From: Sphingosinicella microcystinivorans
GTDB taxonomy: Bacteria; Pseudomonadota; Alphaproteobacteria; Sphingomonadales; Sphingomonadaceae
NCBI RefSeq assembly: GCF_027941835.1
Contig: NZ_CP116005.1
Span: 1,627,501-1,691,500, forward strand
Direction of reading: 5' to 3'
DNA length: 64,000 bases
Positions 10,242 through 18,916 of the stretch are shown here, one piece after another (position 1 is the first letter of the stretch; the number at the start of each line of letters is the position of its first letter). A program made the position numbers and the translations under genes. Under the pieces are notes generated by a model. That model was not told where the DNA came from. It searched no databases and worked only from the letters and a program-made list of their open reading frames with translations.

Positions 10242-11411
10242 TTGCGGGTGCTGCGGCTGGGAATCGTCGGGTTGGGGCGCGGCGCGGTGCTGACCGTGCC
10301 GGCCTTTGCCGCGCACCCGCGCATCGAAATTATCGCCGGCTGCGACCCGAATGCCGAGGCGCGCGCGGGCTTCGCGGCGCAGACGGGCGCGCGGAGCCAC
10401 GCGGACCTCGAAACGCTGCTCGGCGACCCGGAGATCGACGCCGTCTACATCGCCTCCCCGCACGAATTTCATGCCGCGCACACGGTCGCGGCGGCGCGCG
10501 CCGGAAAGCACGTGCTGGTCGAAAAGCCGATGGCGGTGACGCTCGGCGATGCCGCGCGCATGGTGGAGGCGGCGCGCGCGGCGGGCACGGTGCTGATGGT
10601 CGGGCCGAGCCACGGCTACGACGCGCCGGTCGCGCTCGCCGCGGACCTGATCGCGGACGGCACGGCGGGCGCGGTGCGGATGATCCACGCCTTCGCCTAC
10701 ACGGATTTCCTCTATCGCCCCCGCCGCCCGGCGGAGTTGCTGCGCGCCGAGGGCGGCGGCGTGGTGCTGAGCCAGGGCAGCCACCAGGTCGACGTCGTCC
10801 GCAGGCTTGCGGCGAGCCCGGTCAAAAGCGTGCGCGGATGGGTCGGCGACTGGGACGCGGCGCGGCCCTCCGATGGCGCCTTCACGGCGCTGCTCACGTT
10901 CGAAAGCGGCGCGGCGGCGAGCCTCGTCTATTCGGGCTACGCGCGCTACGACAGCGACGCGCTCGCGGGCTGGGCGGGCGAACTCGGCACTGCGAAAACG
11001 CCCGGCGCGCACGCCCGCACCCGCGCCGCGCTCGCCACCGGAAACGAGGGCGCGGCCAAGGCGGCGCGCGGCTTCGCCGCACGTGCCGAAGCCGTCCGGG
11101 CACCGTACCACGAGCGGCTCGGTTCGGTGATCGCCTGCTGCGCGAACGCCGACCTCGAACTCACGCCCGAAGGCGTCGTCGTGCACGGCGATGCCGGACC
11201 CGACCTGCGCCCGGCGCCGCTGCCGCCGGCCCGCCGCCACGGCGTCGCCGATGCCTTCGCGCGCGCGGTGCTGGCGGGGGAAGCGCCGCTGTTCGACGGC
11301 GCGTGGGGGCTGGAGACGCTCGCCGTCCTGCACGCGCTGCTGAGGTCGTCCGCCGAGGGCCGCGACGTCTCGCCCGCCGAACTGATCGAGGCCGAAAGGA
11401 AAACGCCATGA
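10242..11411 (+). CDS. Gfo/Idh/MocA family oxidoreductase (phthalate dihydrodiol dehydrogenase-like)
   Basis: This dehydrogenase of about 389 residues has the N-terminal Rossmann motif GIVGLGRGAV and the family EKP motif in KHVLVEKPMAV. Next to a dihydroxyphthalate-decarboxylase-like gene and opposite a phthalate-dioxygenase-like gene, it most resembles the dehydrogenases that rearomatise phthalate cis-dihydrodiols. That role is inferred from context. The TTG start at 10242 is chosen because AGGGAGG at 10230-10236 is correctly spaced; upstream in-frame codons run into operator B. Its stop overlaps the next start (ATGA at 11408-11411). Confidence 0.85.
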   Translation: MRVLRLGIVGLGRGAVLTVPAFAAHPRIEIIAGCDPNAEARAGFAAQTGARSHADLETLLGDPEIDAVYIASPHEFHAAHTVAAARAGKHVLVEKPMAVTLGDAARMVEAARAAGTVLMVGPSHGYDAPVALAADLIADGTAGAVRMIHAFAYTDFLYRPRRPAELLRAEGGGVVLSQGSHQVDVVRRLAASPVKSVRGWVGDWDAARPSDGAFTALLTFESGAAASLVYSGYARYDSDALAGWAGELGTAKTPGAHARTRAALATGNEGAAKAARGFAARAEAVRAPYHERLGSVIACCANADLELTPEGVVVHGDAGPDLRPAPLPPARRHGVADAFARAVLAGEAPLFDGAWGLETLAVLHALLRSSAEGRDVSPAELIEAERKTP

Positions 11412-12400
11412 GCCGCCTGCCGCTGACGCTGGCCTGCTGGAACTACGACCGCACGCAGGCGCTCGTCGACGGGCGCGTGCGGCCCGACGGCATCGACCTC
11501 AACGTGCAGATGCTGGAGGTGGAGGAGACGTTCTTCCGGATGCTGCGGCACCGGGAATTCGATGCCGCCGAGATGTCGCTGTCCTCCTATTGCATGACGC
11601 TGACGCGGCCCGATCCGCCGTTCATCGCGCTGCCGGTATTCCCCTCGCGGCTGTTCCGGCACGGCTGCATCTTCGTGTCGGCGGCGAGCGGCATCACGCG
11701 GCCGGAGGATTTGCGGGGCAAGCGCATCGGCGTGCCGGAATACCAGATGACCGCGCCGGTCTGGATCCGCGGCATCCTCGCCGACGAATACGGCGTCGAT
11801 CCGGCGGACGTGACCTACGTGACCGGCGGTGAGGAGCAGCCGGGCCGCGAGGAGAAATTGAAGCTCGCCCTGCCCGGGCGTTTCCGCGTCGAGCCGATCG
11901 GCCCGGAGGACACGCTCTCGGCGATGCTCGCGGACGGCCGCATCGACGCGCTGCACACCGCGCGCATCCCGTCCACCTTCTACACGCGGCCCGATGCCGT
12001 CCGCCGCCTGTTCCCGGATTTCAAGGCGGTGGAGCAGGACTATTTCCGCCGCACCGGCATCTTCCCGATCATGCACGTCGTCGTGATCCGCCGCGACGTC
12101 TACGCGGCGAACCGCTGGGCGGCGCGCGCGCTCTGCAAGGCGTTCGAGGCGGCGAGGGCGCTCGTGCAGGACGAGCTGCGCGTCACCGCGTCGCTGCGCA
12201 CGATGCTGCCGTGGCAGATTGCCGCGGTGGAGGAGACGGCGGCGCTGATGGGCGGCGACTGGTGGCCCTACGGCGTTTCGGCGAACCGGGCCGTGCTCGA
12301 CACGTTCCTGCGCTATCACCACGCGCAGGGCCTGTCCGCGCGCCGGTTGGCGGTGGAGGAATTGTTCGCGCCCGAATGTTTCGAGGGGTTCAAAATCTGA
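11408..12400 (+). CDS. 4,5-dihydroxyphthalate decarboxylase-like protein
   Basis: This 330-residue protein has the pattern of the Pht5-type decarboxylase family, which removes a carboxyl group from dihydroxyphthalate. Members share the periplasmic-binding-protein fold but lack a signal peptide, as here. Recognisable parts are LTLACWNYDRTQALVDGRV near the N-terminus, EVEETFFRMLRHREFDAAEMS, and ITRPEDLRGKRIGVPEYQMT. It is translationally coupled to the dehydrogenase upstream. Together with the divergent Rieske oxygenase this makes a dioxygenase, dehydrogenase and decarboxylase set as in phthalate catabolism, although the substrate could be another aromatic dicarboxylate. Confidence 0.82.
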   Translation: MSRLPLTLACWNYDRTQALVDGRVRPDGIDLNVQMLEVEETFFRMLRHREFDAAEMSLSSYCMTLTRPDPPFIALPVFPSRLFRHGCIFVSAASGITRPEDLRGKRIGVPEYQMTAPVWIRGILADEYGVDPADVTYVTGGEEQPGREEKLKLALPGRFRVEPIGPEDTLSAMLADGRIDALHTARIPSTFYTRPDAVRRLFPDFKAVEQDYFRRTGIFPIMHVVVIRRDVYAANRWAARALCKAFEAARALVQDELRVTASLRTMLPWQIAAVEETAALMGGDWWPYGVSANRAVLDTFLRYHHAQGLSARRLAVEELFAPECFEGFKI

Positions 12401-12462
12401 CGGGACGGCCGGTCGCAAGTTTGCTACCGACGAACGGCGCACCACGCAGGGAGATACGCACG

Positions 12463-12966
12463 TTGTCGAAACGCAAGGCTGCACGTCAGCCCGCTGGATA
12501 CTACCGGATTCCCGAAAACAGCCTCGGCTACCTGTCGCGCGTTACGTTCCGCTCGTTTTCGCGCGCGCTCGAGCGGCGGACGCTGGAGTACAACGTCTCG
12601 GCGGGGCAGTGGCGGTTCCTGCGCCAGCTCTGGCGGGAGGACGGCATCACGCAGCGCGAGCTCTCCGCGCGCGTCGGGATGCGCGAGCCGACAACCGTCG
12701 TCGCGCTGAAAGGGCTGGAGGCGGCGGGCCTCGTGCGGCGGGAAAAGAGCACGCTCGATCGCCGCAAGATCTACATCCACCTCACCGATCACGCGAAGGC
12801 GCTCGAGGACATCCTTGCGCCCATGAACGCGGAGGTGCACGACCTCGCGACGAAGGGTCTCTCCGATGCGGAGGTGGAGACGCTGCAATCGCTGCTGCGC
12901 CGCGTGATCGCCAACCTCGCCGAGGAATCGAAGGACACGCCGGTCCTCAGCGACCTCAGGGTCTGA
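12463..12966 (+). CDS. MarR family transcriptional regulator (MarR-1)
   Basis: This protein of about 167 residues has the MarR winged-helix core: GITQRELSARVGMREPTTVV for the recognition helix, followed by the wing GLVRREKSTLDRRKIYIHL. The TTG at 12463 with AGGGAG at 12448-12453 is the best start; the longer open frame upstream overlaps the decarboxylase gene out of frame. It lies 62 nt after the decarboxylase and may be co-transcribed with it from operator B. MarR proteins bind palindromes of about 20 bp, so it is one of two candidates to bind the ATACTTAG-N4-CTAAGTAT sites. The ligand is unknown. Confidence 0.88.
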   Translation: MSKRKAARQPAGYYRIPENSLGYLSRVTFRSFSRALERRTLEYNVSAGQWRFLRQLWREDGITQRELSARVGMREPTTVVALKGLEAAGLVRREKSTLDRRKIYIHLTDHAKALEDILAPMNAEVHDLATKGLSDAEVETLQSLLRRVIANLAEESKDTPVLSDLRV

Positions 12967-12996
12967 CGGGAACGGGGTTGCCCCGCCTTCCGTGAA

Positions 12997-13016
12997 AAGA
13001 TTAGATACCTAATCAA
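12997..13016. promoter_or_regulatory. Operator site C of the catabolic regulon
   Basis: AAGATTAG-ATAC-CTAATCAA lies 15 nt before the FMN reductase start and contains the perfect inverted repeat GATTAG/CTAATC at 12999-13014. It conforms to the 8-4-8 pattern of the other sites. Confidence 0.62.
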
Positions 13017-13031
13017 TACGAAGGAGGACGC

Positions 13032-13610
13032 ATGGGCGCGAAGATCGCAGTGCTGGCGGGCAGCATCCGCAAGGGGTCGTTCAACGGCAGGCTGGCGGCG
13101 CTCGGCGCCGAGCGCCTGCGCGCGCACGGCGCGGACGTGACCGAGATCGACCTTCGCGACTACGACCTGCCGATCTATTGCCAGGACACGGAGGCGGAGG
13201 CGTTTCCGGCGGCTGCGCTCGCGCTCAAGGACGTGCTGCGCGCGCAGCACGGCCTGCTCGTCGCGACGCCCGAGCACAACGGGTCGATCTCCAGCCTGCT
13301 CAAGAACGCCATCGACTGGGCGTCGCGCCCCACGGACGGCGAGACCGCGGTTGCGCTTTCGGCCTATCGCGGCAAGGTCGCCGCCATCATGTCCGCCTCG
13401 ATCGGCCCGTTCGGCGGCCTGCGCGCGCTCATCCAGCTTCGCCAGACGCTCGGCACGGTGCAGCTCCTGCTGCTGCCCGAGCAGGTCGCGGTGCCCTTCG
13501 CCGACCGCGCCTTCGATGCGGACGGGAGGCTCGTCGAGCCGCTTCCCGCCACGCTCCTCGACCAGATGGCGCAGCGGCTCGTCCGCACCGCCGAGGCGCT
13601 GCGCGGCTGA
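13032..13610 (+). CDS. NADPH-dependent FMN reductase family protein
   Basis: This 192-residue flavodoxin-fold protein shows the FMN phosphate loop GSIRKGSFN at residues 11-19 and the family motif TPEHNGSISSLLKNAIDW. Such proteins reduce FMN or quinones with NAD(P)H. It has its own operator (site C) and a strong ribosome site (AAGGAGG). It could supply reduced flavin to an oxygenase or reduce a quinone or enone intermediate of the island. It is not a typical Rieske oxygenase reductase, because no ferredoxin domain is present. Confidence 0.88.
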   Translation: MGAKIAVLAGSIRKGSFNGRLAALGAERLRAHGADVTEIDLRDYDLPIYCQDTEAEAFPAAALALKDVLRAQHGLLVATPEHNGSISSLLKNAIDWASRPTDGETAVALSAYRGKVAAIMSASIGPFGGLRALIQLRQTLGTVQLLLLPEQVAVPFADRAFDADGRLVEPLPATLLDQMAQRLVRTAEALRG

Positions 13611-13633
13611 CAGGCCTTCCTTTTCCTGCCGGA

Positions 13634-13653
13634 ATAGTTAGAATACTAATCAA
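13634..13653. promoter_or_regulatory. Operator site D of the catabolic regulon
   Basis: ATAGTTAG-AATA-CTAATCAA lies 18 nt before the GTG start of the CoA-transferase gene. The core TTAG-N4-CTAA is a perfect inverted repeat. Confidence 0.63.
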
Positions 13654-13671
13654 ATATCGGGAGAGGTGCGC

Positions 13672-14853
13672 GTGCCGGGGCCGCTTGAAGGGTTGATCGT
13701 CGTCGAGCTGGGGCAGCTGATCGCCGGGCCCTTCTGCGGCCAGCTGCTCGGCGACATGGGCGCCACCGTCATCAAGGTCGAGCCGCCGCAGACGGGCGAC
13801 CCGATGCGCCAGTGGGGCCGCGGCGATCCGCCCGTGTGGTGGGAGGTGATCGCCCGCAACAAGCGCTCGGTCGCGGCGAACCTGCGCGAGGCCGAAGGGC
13901 AGGAGATCGTGCGCCGCCTCGCCGCGAAGGCCGACATCCTCATCGAGAACTTCCGCGCCGGCACGCTCGAACGCTGGAACCTCGATCCCGAAGACCTCTG
14001 CCGCGAAAATCCCCGGCTGATCGTCGTCAGGATCAGCGGCTACGGCCAGTCCGGGCCTTACGCGGGGCGCGCCGGGTTCGGCGGCATCGGCGAGGCGATG
14101 GGCGGCTGGCGCGGCATCGTCGGTACGCCCGACCGGCCGCCCTCGCGCCTCGGCGTCTCGATCGGCGACAGCCTCGCCGGCACCTACGGCTGTCTCGGCG
14201 CGCTCGCCGCGCTCGAGGAGCGGCACCGGAGCGGCAAGGGCCAGGTCGTCGACGCCAGCCTCTACGAATCCGTGCTTCAGGTGATGGAAAGCCTCGTCCC
14301 CGAATACGACGTGACCGGTCACGTCCGGCAGCGCTCCGGCTCGGTGCTCACCGGCATCGCACCCTCCAACGTCTATCCGTGCAGCGACGGCGAGCTGCTG
14401 ATCGCGGCGAACCAGGATGCGATCTTCCGCCGCCTCGCCCGCGCGATGGGGCGGGAGGAGCTCGCGGGCGACCCGCGCTACGCGACCCACGCGGCGCGCG
14501 GCGCGCGGCAGGAGGAGCTCGACGCCCTGATCGCGGACTGGACGCGGACGCGCGCGCTCGCGGAGGTCGAGGCGCTGATGGAGGAACACGCCATCCCCGC
14601 CGGGCGCATGTACACCGCGCGCGACATGCTGGACGATCCGCACTTCGCCGCGCGCGAATCCGTCGTCGCGGTCGAGACGGCGCGGCACGGGGCCGTGCGG
14701 ATGCAGAACGTCTTCCCGCGCCTGTCGCGCACGCCGGGCGGCATTGCGAAGGCGGCGCCCGCGGCGGTGGGCGAGGACAGCGATTCGATCCTCGCCTCGA
14801 TCGGCTACAGCGCCGGGGAAATCGCCGACATGAAGCGGCGCGGCGTCGCCTGA
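13672..14853 (+). CDS. CaiB/BaiF (family III) CoA transferase
   Basis: This class III CoA transferase of about 393 residues would transfer CoA between thioesters and a carboxylic acid. It begins [20 protein letters not shown] and continues with [13 protein letters not shown], both typical. The catalytic Asp falls in [11 protein letters not shown] (about residue 166, matching Asp169 of characterised members), and [11 protein letters not shown] is also conserved. GTG 13672 is preferred because GGGAGAGG ends at 13666; GTG 13666 would overlap it. The stop overlaps the LeuC-like start (TGATG), so the two are coupled, suggesting that the CoA step feeds or follows the hydro-lyase. Confidence 0.92.
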   Translation: MPGPLEGLIVVELGQLIAGPFCGQLLGDMGATVIKVEPPQTGDPMRQWGRGDPPVWWEVIARNKRSVAANLREAEGQEIVRRLAAKADILIENFRAGTLERWNLDPEDLCRENPRLIVVRISGYGQSGPYAGRAGFGGIGEAMGGWRGIVGTPDRPPSRLGVSIGDSLAGTYGCLGALAALEERHRSGKGQVVDASLYESVLQVMESLVPEYDVTGHVRQRSGSVLTGIAPSNVYPCSDGELLIAANQDAIFRRLARAMGREELAGDPRYATHAARGARQEELDALIADWTRTRALAEVEALMEEHAIPAGRMYTARDMLDDPHFAARESVVAVETARHGAVRMQNVFPRLSRTPGGIAKAAPAAVGEDSDSILASIGYSAGEIADMKRRGVA

Positions 14854-16256
14854 TGGCGCGCACGCTCTACGAGAAGATCTGGGACGCGCATCTCGTCGCC
14901 GAGGATGAAGGCGAGGCGCTGCTCTACGTCGACCTCCACCTGCTGCACGAGGTCACCTCGCCGCAGGCGTTCGCCGGGCTCGCCGCGCGCGGCCTCCGCG
15001 TGCGCCGCCCGGAGCGGGCGCTGGCGCTGTTCGATCACGGCGTGCCGACCGAGAACCAGCGGGCGGGCGCCGCCGCCGTCCGCGACCCCGAGGCGCGCGC
15101 GCAGATCGAGATGCTGACCGCGAACAGCGACGCGTTCGGCATCGAGCGCTTCGACATGGGCGATCCGCGCAACGGCATCGTCCATGTCGTCGCGCCCGAG
15201 CAGGGCCGCACGCATCCCGGCATGACCATCGTCTGCGGCGACAGCCACACCTCCACGCACGGCGCGTTCGGCGCGCTCGCCTTCGGCATCGGCACCTCGG
15301 AGATCGAGCACGTGCTGGCGACGCAGACGATCCGCGCCCAGAAGGCAGGCACGATGCGGATCAGCGTGGAGGGCGCGCTCGCGCCGGGCGTCACCGCGAA
15401 GGACATGGCGCTCGCCGTCCTCGCGCGCATCGGCGTCGACGGCGCCTCGGGCCATGTCGTGGAGTTCGCCGGAAGCGCGGTGCGCGCGCTCTCGATGGAA
15501 GGGCGCATGACGCTCTGCAACCTCAGCATCGAGATGGGCGCGCGCGCCGGGCTGGTCGGCCCCGACGCCGTGACCTTCGCCTACCTCGAAGGCCGCCCCG
15601 CCGCGCCGCGCGGCGCCGACTGGGGCCGCGCCGTAGACCGCTGGGCCGCGCTCGCGAGCGATGCGGACGCGGCGTTCGACCGCGAGGTCCGGTTGGGCGG
15701 CGCGGCGATCCCGCCGATGGTGAGCTGGGGCATCACCCCGGCGCAGACCGTCGGCATCGACGGGCGCGTCCCGGACCCGGCAACGATCGCCGACCCCGCG
15801 CAGCGAGCCGTCGCGGAGCGTGCGCTCGCCTACATGGACCTGCGGCCGGGCGCGCCGCTCGCGGGGCTCCCCATCGACCGCGTCTTCATCGGCTCGTGCA
15901 CCAACAGCCGCGTCGAGGACATCCGCGCAGCCGCCGCCGTCGCGGAAGGCAAGCGCGTTGCGAAGAGCGTGCGCGCAATGGTCGTGCCCGGCTCGGGCCT
16001 CGTCCGGCGGCAGGCGGAGGCGGAAGGCCTCGACCGCATTCTCGTCGCGGCCGGTTTCGACTGGCGCGAGCCCGGCTGCTCGCTCTGCGTCGGCATGAAC
16101 CCCGACCGCCTCGACCCCGGCGAGCGCTGCGCCTCCACCTCCAACCGCAACTTCGAGCACCGGCAGGGCCGGAACGGCCGCACGCACCTGATGAGCCCCG
16201 CAATGGCGGCGGCGGCGGCGGTCACAGGGTGGATCGTCGATCTGCGCGATCTCTAG
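14853..16256 (+). CDS. Aconitase-family hydro-lyase large subunit (LeuC-like)
   Basis: This 467-residue protein is an isopropylmalate-isomerase-type large subunit containing a [4Fe-4S] cluster. The cluster ligands are Cys349 in GSCTNSR and Cys409/Cys412 in [12 protein letters not shown]. It also has [22 protein letters not shown]. It reads DHGVPTEN where housekeeping LeuC usually has DHNVPT. It lies in a catabolic operon behind a CoA transferase, so it probably dehydrates or isomerises a hydroxydicarboxylate intermediate rather than making leucine. The matching small subunit is not downstream but 1.4 kb away on the opposite strand. Confidence 0.88.
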   Translation: MARTLYEKIWDAHLVAEDEGEALLYVDLHLLHEVTSPQAFAGLAARGLRVRRPERALALFDHGVPTENQRAGAAAVRDPEARAQIEMLTANSDAFGIERFDMGDPRNGIVHVVAPEQGRTHPGMTIVCGDSHTSTHGAFGALAFGIGTSEIEHVLATQTIRAQKAGTMRISVEGALAPGVTAKDMALAVLARIGVDGASGHVVEFAGSAVRALSMEGRMTLCNLSIEMGARAGLVGPDAVTFAYLEGRPAAPRGADWGRAVDRWAALASDADAAFDREVRLGGAAIPPMVSWGITPAQTVGIDGRVPDPATIADPAQRAVAERALAYMDLRPGAPLAGLPIDRVFIGSCTNSRVEDIRAAAAVAEGKRVAKSVRAMVVPGSGLVRRQAEAEGLDRILVAAGFDWREPGCSLCVGMNPDRLDPGERCASTSNRNFEHRQGRNGRTHLMSPAMAAAAAVTGWIVDLRDL

Positions 16257-16360
16257 TCGACGACTTGAGGTGACGGGCCGGCATTTTTGAAATGTCTGCC
16301 GCAGTAGCCATTAAGGGGCCGCTAGCGGGCAGGGCGCTTTCGGGTGCAAACCGGAACGTG

Positions 16361-16383
16361 GGGGTGGGCGAGAGACCCACCCC
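16361..16383. terminator. Strong GC hairpin between convergent genes
   Basis: GGGGTGGG (16361-16368) and CCCACCCC (16376-16383) form a perfect 8-bp stem with a 7-nt loop, 6 nt beyond the OmpA-like stop codon. There is no clear U-run, so it may be a weak terminator or RNA-stabilising hairpin. The preceding 16257-16360 holds no gene that I can see. Confidence 0.5.
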
Positions 16384-16389
16384 AACGCT

Positions 16390-17268
16390 TCATATCCCGT
16401 CCAGACCCTTGCTGACCAAAACATTCACCGCAACGCGGCGGTTCTGCGCCTTGCCCTCAACCGAGTCATTGCTTGCCGCCGGGTCCGCTTCAGCCATTCC
16501 GGTGGGTGTAAGCATGCGATAGGGCTTCCAGCCGCAGGCCTGCTGAAGATAATTGACGACGCGCGCAGCTCGCTTCTCGCTAAGCTCTTGGTTAAATTCC
16601 TGGCTTCCCGTGGAATCGGTATAGCCAACGACAAGCAGGAGGGCATTGTCCATCGCTTCGGCCTCGGTGGCCGCGGCGCAGAGATCGGCTTTCGCTTGAG
16701 CAGACAGCACGGCCTTGCCGGTGTCGAAGTTCACGTTGGTCGTGCTTTTGACATTGTACTGATCGATATCGCCCACGCGGCCCCGGAGTGCTTCTGTTGC
16801 TGCGGCCTGCTCCTCAAAGCGCTGGTCCGTGGCGTTACGGATCATTGACGCGGTTTTGAAATCCTTGTTCTTGAGAGCGATCTGGCTTGCCACCAGTCCT
16901 TCCCCCCACTGCACCGTCTTGATGCTGACCGGCAGTCCGTTCAGCAGCGAGTCTGCGGCCAGTTTCTTGCTGTTGGCTCCGAGGAATCCCCCGCTGGATT
17001 TGATTCTGGTTCCATCGCTGATGAAAACTGTTGTTTTTGTGCCGCCAGCGGTCGTGATCTGCACCTTCTGGTCTTTGCGCGCCGAGATGAAGCCTTCGAT
17101 CTCTGGTCCTGCGGCCATTCCCGTCAGGTCGGCAGGCGGATAGGCATTTATGTCTATTGGTGCGTCGGCCTCGCTCATGTCCTGCTGCTGCGCATGCAGG
17201 CTGGCCGGCACTAGGCCAGTAAGTGCAAGCAGCAAAAACATTCTTGGACTTTTGGAAATAACACTCAT
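16390..17268 (-). CDS. OmpA family outer membrane/peptidoglycan-associated protein
   Basis: This 292-residue exported protein starts with a signal peptide (FLLLALTGLVPASLHA). A beta-rich middle (about residues 55-130) recalls small DUF5666-like barrels, and the C-terminal OmpA-like peptidoglycan-binding domain contains LLVVGYTDSTGSQEFNQ and LSEKRAARVVNYL. GAAGGAG precedes the ATG. Base composition is lower in GC than its neighbours (27 of 60 bases in 16981-17040, 34 of 60 in 16861-16920). It stands alone between the LeuC-like and LeuD-like genes and has no regulon operator, so it looks like a later insertion. Confidence 0.85.
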   Translation of the reverse strand: MSVISKSPRMFLLLALTGLVPASLHAQQQDMSEADAPIDINAYPPADLTGMAAGPEIEGFISARKDQKVQITTAGGTKTTVFISDGTRIKSSGGFLGANSKKLAADSLLNGLPVSIKTVQWGEGLVASQIALKNKDFKTASMIRNATDQRFEEQAAATEALRGRVGDIDQYNVKSTTNVNFDTGKAVLSAQAKADLCAAATEAEAMDNALLLVVGYTDSTGSQEFNQELSEKRAARVVNYLQQACGWKPYRMLTPTGMAEADPAASNDSVEGKAQNRRVAVNVLVSKGLDGI

Positions 17269-17646
17269 CGCATTGCTCCTTCAAATTCGACCAACCGGAC
17301 GCGCGTGGTCGCCCGACTATCGTCTTCCGTGCCGTCGTATCCGGCGGCTGGAATCCGCGCCATCAAGCCTCGCTGATGTGCGGATTGTCGCCGTACCCGA
17401 ACGCCACGGATGTCTTGCATGTTCGGGCCGATATTTCGGGCACAACACCCCGGACAACGCCAGTGTTACGTAGACGTTTCGAGAGCATCTTGCGGCAAGC
17501 CGATGCAGACTGCGCCGGGTAGGCGCGAAGCCGCCGCTGCTGTTCCAGATGAACGAACGGCTGATATAGGGCAGGCGCTATCCCGCCTGTGAATGACTGG
17601 GATCAAGGTGCTGGCCAGCAACGAAACGGCAGGTTTGCAAACGACA
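17269..17646. other. Intergenic region without recognisable gene
   Basis: This stretch of about 380 bases separates the OmpA-like and LeuD-like genes. It presumably holds the OmpA promoter at its left end. I see no convincing reading frame with a ribosome site, no tRNA and no regulon operator. It may be debris from the rearrangement that separated the two hydro-lyase subunit genes. Confidence 0.5.
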
Positions 17647-17675
17647 CGCTCCTCTCCGTAAAGAGGGAGGGAGCG
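17647..17675 (-). terminator. Hairpin after LeuD-like gene
   Basis: CGCTCC (17647-17652) and GGAGCG (17670-17675) form a stem directly after the TAA stop of the LeuD-like gene. The CCCTCCCTCTT tract on the coding strand resembles the G/C-rich part of the dispersed repeat near 8.8 and 26.9 kb. Confidence 0.45.
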
Positions 17676-17676
17676 A

Positions 17677-18273
17677 TTAGATTCGTTCGACCGCTTGGCG
17701 CGTTTCGTAGTCGGCGATAGCGCCCTCCAACGCCAGCGTCCGCTCCACTGAATCGCGGCCGTCCATCAGGTGACGGCGGACCGAGGGGTCGATGCTGAAC
17801 CGGATCGGCGCTCCGCCGTCCATCAGGATCGTTTGCGAGCGCAGGTCGATGCTGAGCGGTGCCGTCGGCGTATCGTCCAGCCGCGCATTGAGGGCACCCA
17901 GCACGGCGTCGGGAAGCGCGATGAGCAATATGCCGTTCTCGCGGCAGTTGTTCGTGAAGATGCTGCCGAAGCTCGGCGCGATGATGCAGCGGATGCCGTG
18001 GTCGCGGAGCGCCCAGACGGCGTGCTCGCGCGAGGAGCCGCAGCCGAAGTTGGCGCCCGCGACGAGGACGCTCGCGTCGCGGAACGCGGGCCGGTTCAGC
18101 ACGAACTCCGGCCGCTCGCGTCCCGCGTCGTCGTAGCGCATCCGCTCGAACAGGAAGGCGCCGAGGCCATCGCGCGTCAGCCCCTTCATGCGCTTGGCGG
18201 GCAGGATGCGGTCGGTGTCCACGTCGGCCATCGGCAGCCGCGCGGCGGGGGAGACGAGGATTTCGAAGGCCAT
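17677..18273 (-). CDS. Aconitase-family hydro-lyase small subunit (LeuD-like)
   Basis: This 198-residue small subunit supplies the swivelling domain of isopropylmalate-isomerase-type hydro-lyases. It carries VDTDRILPAKRMKG near residues 18-31 and the strongly conserved GANFGCGSSREHAVWAL. Residues then run IIAPSFGSIFTNNCRENG, also diagnostic. It should pair with the LeuC-like protein coded at 14853-16256, but the gene is in the opposite orientation and has its own regulon operator (site E), so the two subunits are made from separate transcripts under a shared control. Confidence 0.9.
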   Translation of the reverse strand: MAFEILVSPAARLPMADVDTDRILPAKRMKGLTRDGLGAFLFERMRYDDAGRERPEFVLNRPAFRDASVLVAGANFGCGSSREHAVWALRDHGIRCIIAPSFGSIFTNNCRENGILLIALPDAVLGALNARLDDTPTAPLSIDLRSQTILMDGGAPIRFSIDPSVRRHLMDGRDSVERTLALEGAIADYETRQAVERI

Positions 18274-18291
18274 GCGCGGGTTCCGCAGAAA

Positions 18292-18311
18292 ATACTTCGA
18301 AACCTAACCAT
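18292..18311. promoter_or_regulatory. Operator site E of the catabolic regulon
   Basis: ATACTTCG-AAAC-CTAACCAT lies 18 nt upstream of the LeuD-like start codon, in the short gap after the MarR-2 gene. It is one of the more degenerate copies but keeps ATACTT and CTAA at the right spacing. Confidence 0.5.
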
Positions 18312-18326
18312 TTGCGCGCGCGGGCG

Positions 18327-18767
18327 TCAAGCCGGCGGGCGGCCCGTCGGCACCGGGCCCCAGTCCGCCTCCAGCGCCTCCAGCAGCGCCTCGTAGCGCG
18401 CCTCGCCGAGCGCATCCTTCACCGTGGCCGAGACGGCATCCATCGCCTGCTGCGCGTCGCTGCGCATCCGCGCGCCGTATTCGGTCACGGCGACGCGCCG
18501 CTGCCGCCCGTCGTCCGGGTCCGGTTCCAGTGTCAATATGCCCATCTCCGCGAGCTGCGCGATGGTGGTGTGGATCGCCTGCCGCGAGACGCCCATGCGG
18601 CGCGCGATCTCGGCGGGGCGCACGTAGCCGCTCAGCACGTTCACCATCACCATCGACTGCGCGCGGCTCACATCGGGCCAGCCGCGGTCGTGGAGCCGCG
18701 CCTGCAGCCCGTCGTCGAGCCAGCAGAAGCGCTGGAACAGGTGCATGATCAGCTGGTTGTCGCGCAT
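18327..18767 (-). CDS. MarR family transcriptional regulator (MarR-2)
   Basis: This protein of about 146 residues has the MarR fold: HLFQRFCWLDDGLQARL for the first helices, then the winged helix PAEIARRMGVSRQAIHTTIA with LTLEPDPDDGRQRRVAVTE as the wing. I choose ATG 18767, which gives the usual family length; the in-frame ATG at 18848 would add 27 low-complexity residues and start only 15 nt from operator F. The divergent acyl-CoA ligase gene shares operator F, the classical layout of an autoregulated MarR repressor. It is the better candidate for the regulator of the ten sites. Confidence 0.88.
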   Translation of the reverse strand: MRDNQLIMHLFQRFCWLDDGLQARLHDRGWPDVSRAQSMVMVNVLSGYVRPAEIARRMGVSRQAIHTTIAQLAEMGILTLEPDPDDGRQRRVAVTEYGARMRSDAQQAMDAVSATVKDALGEARYEALLEALEADWGPVPTGRPPA

Positions 18768-18863
18768 TGCCCCTTCGCCGGAAATGGGTTCTCCTGGTCG
18801 CGATAGCGGAAGGTGCGGCGGTTGCACAGGCGCAAGGGCGGCGTGCATTCTTGTCCGGGCTCA

Positions 18864-18883
18864 ATACTTAGATTACTAGGCAT
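18864..18883. promoter_or_regulatory. Operator site F of the catabolic regulon
   Basis: ATACTTAG-ATTA-CTAGGCAT lies between the divergent MarR-2 gene and the acyl-CoA ligase gene (33 nt from the latter's start). The left arm is a perfect consensus arm. Position suggests autoregulation of MarR-2. Confidence 0.65.
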
Positions 18884-18916
18884 TTTGAATCGGGAACGAA
18901 AGCGGGGAGGGGAACG

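Noticed and set aside
17677-17690. Possible extra regulon half-site (ATTAG) at the LeuD-like stop
   Set aside because: Single half-site within coding sequence and stop codon, without the matching second arm at 4-nt spacing.
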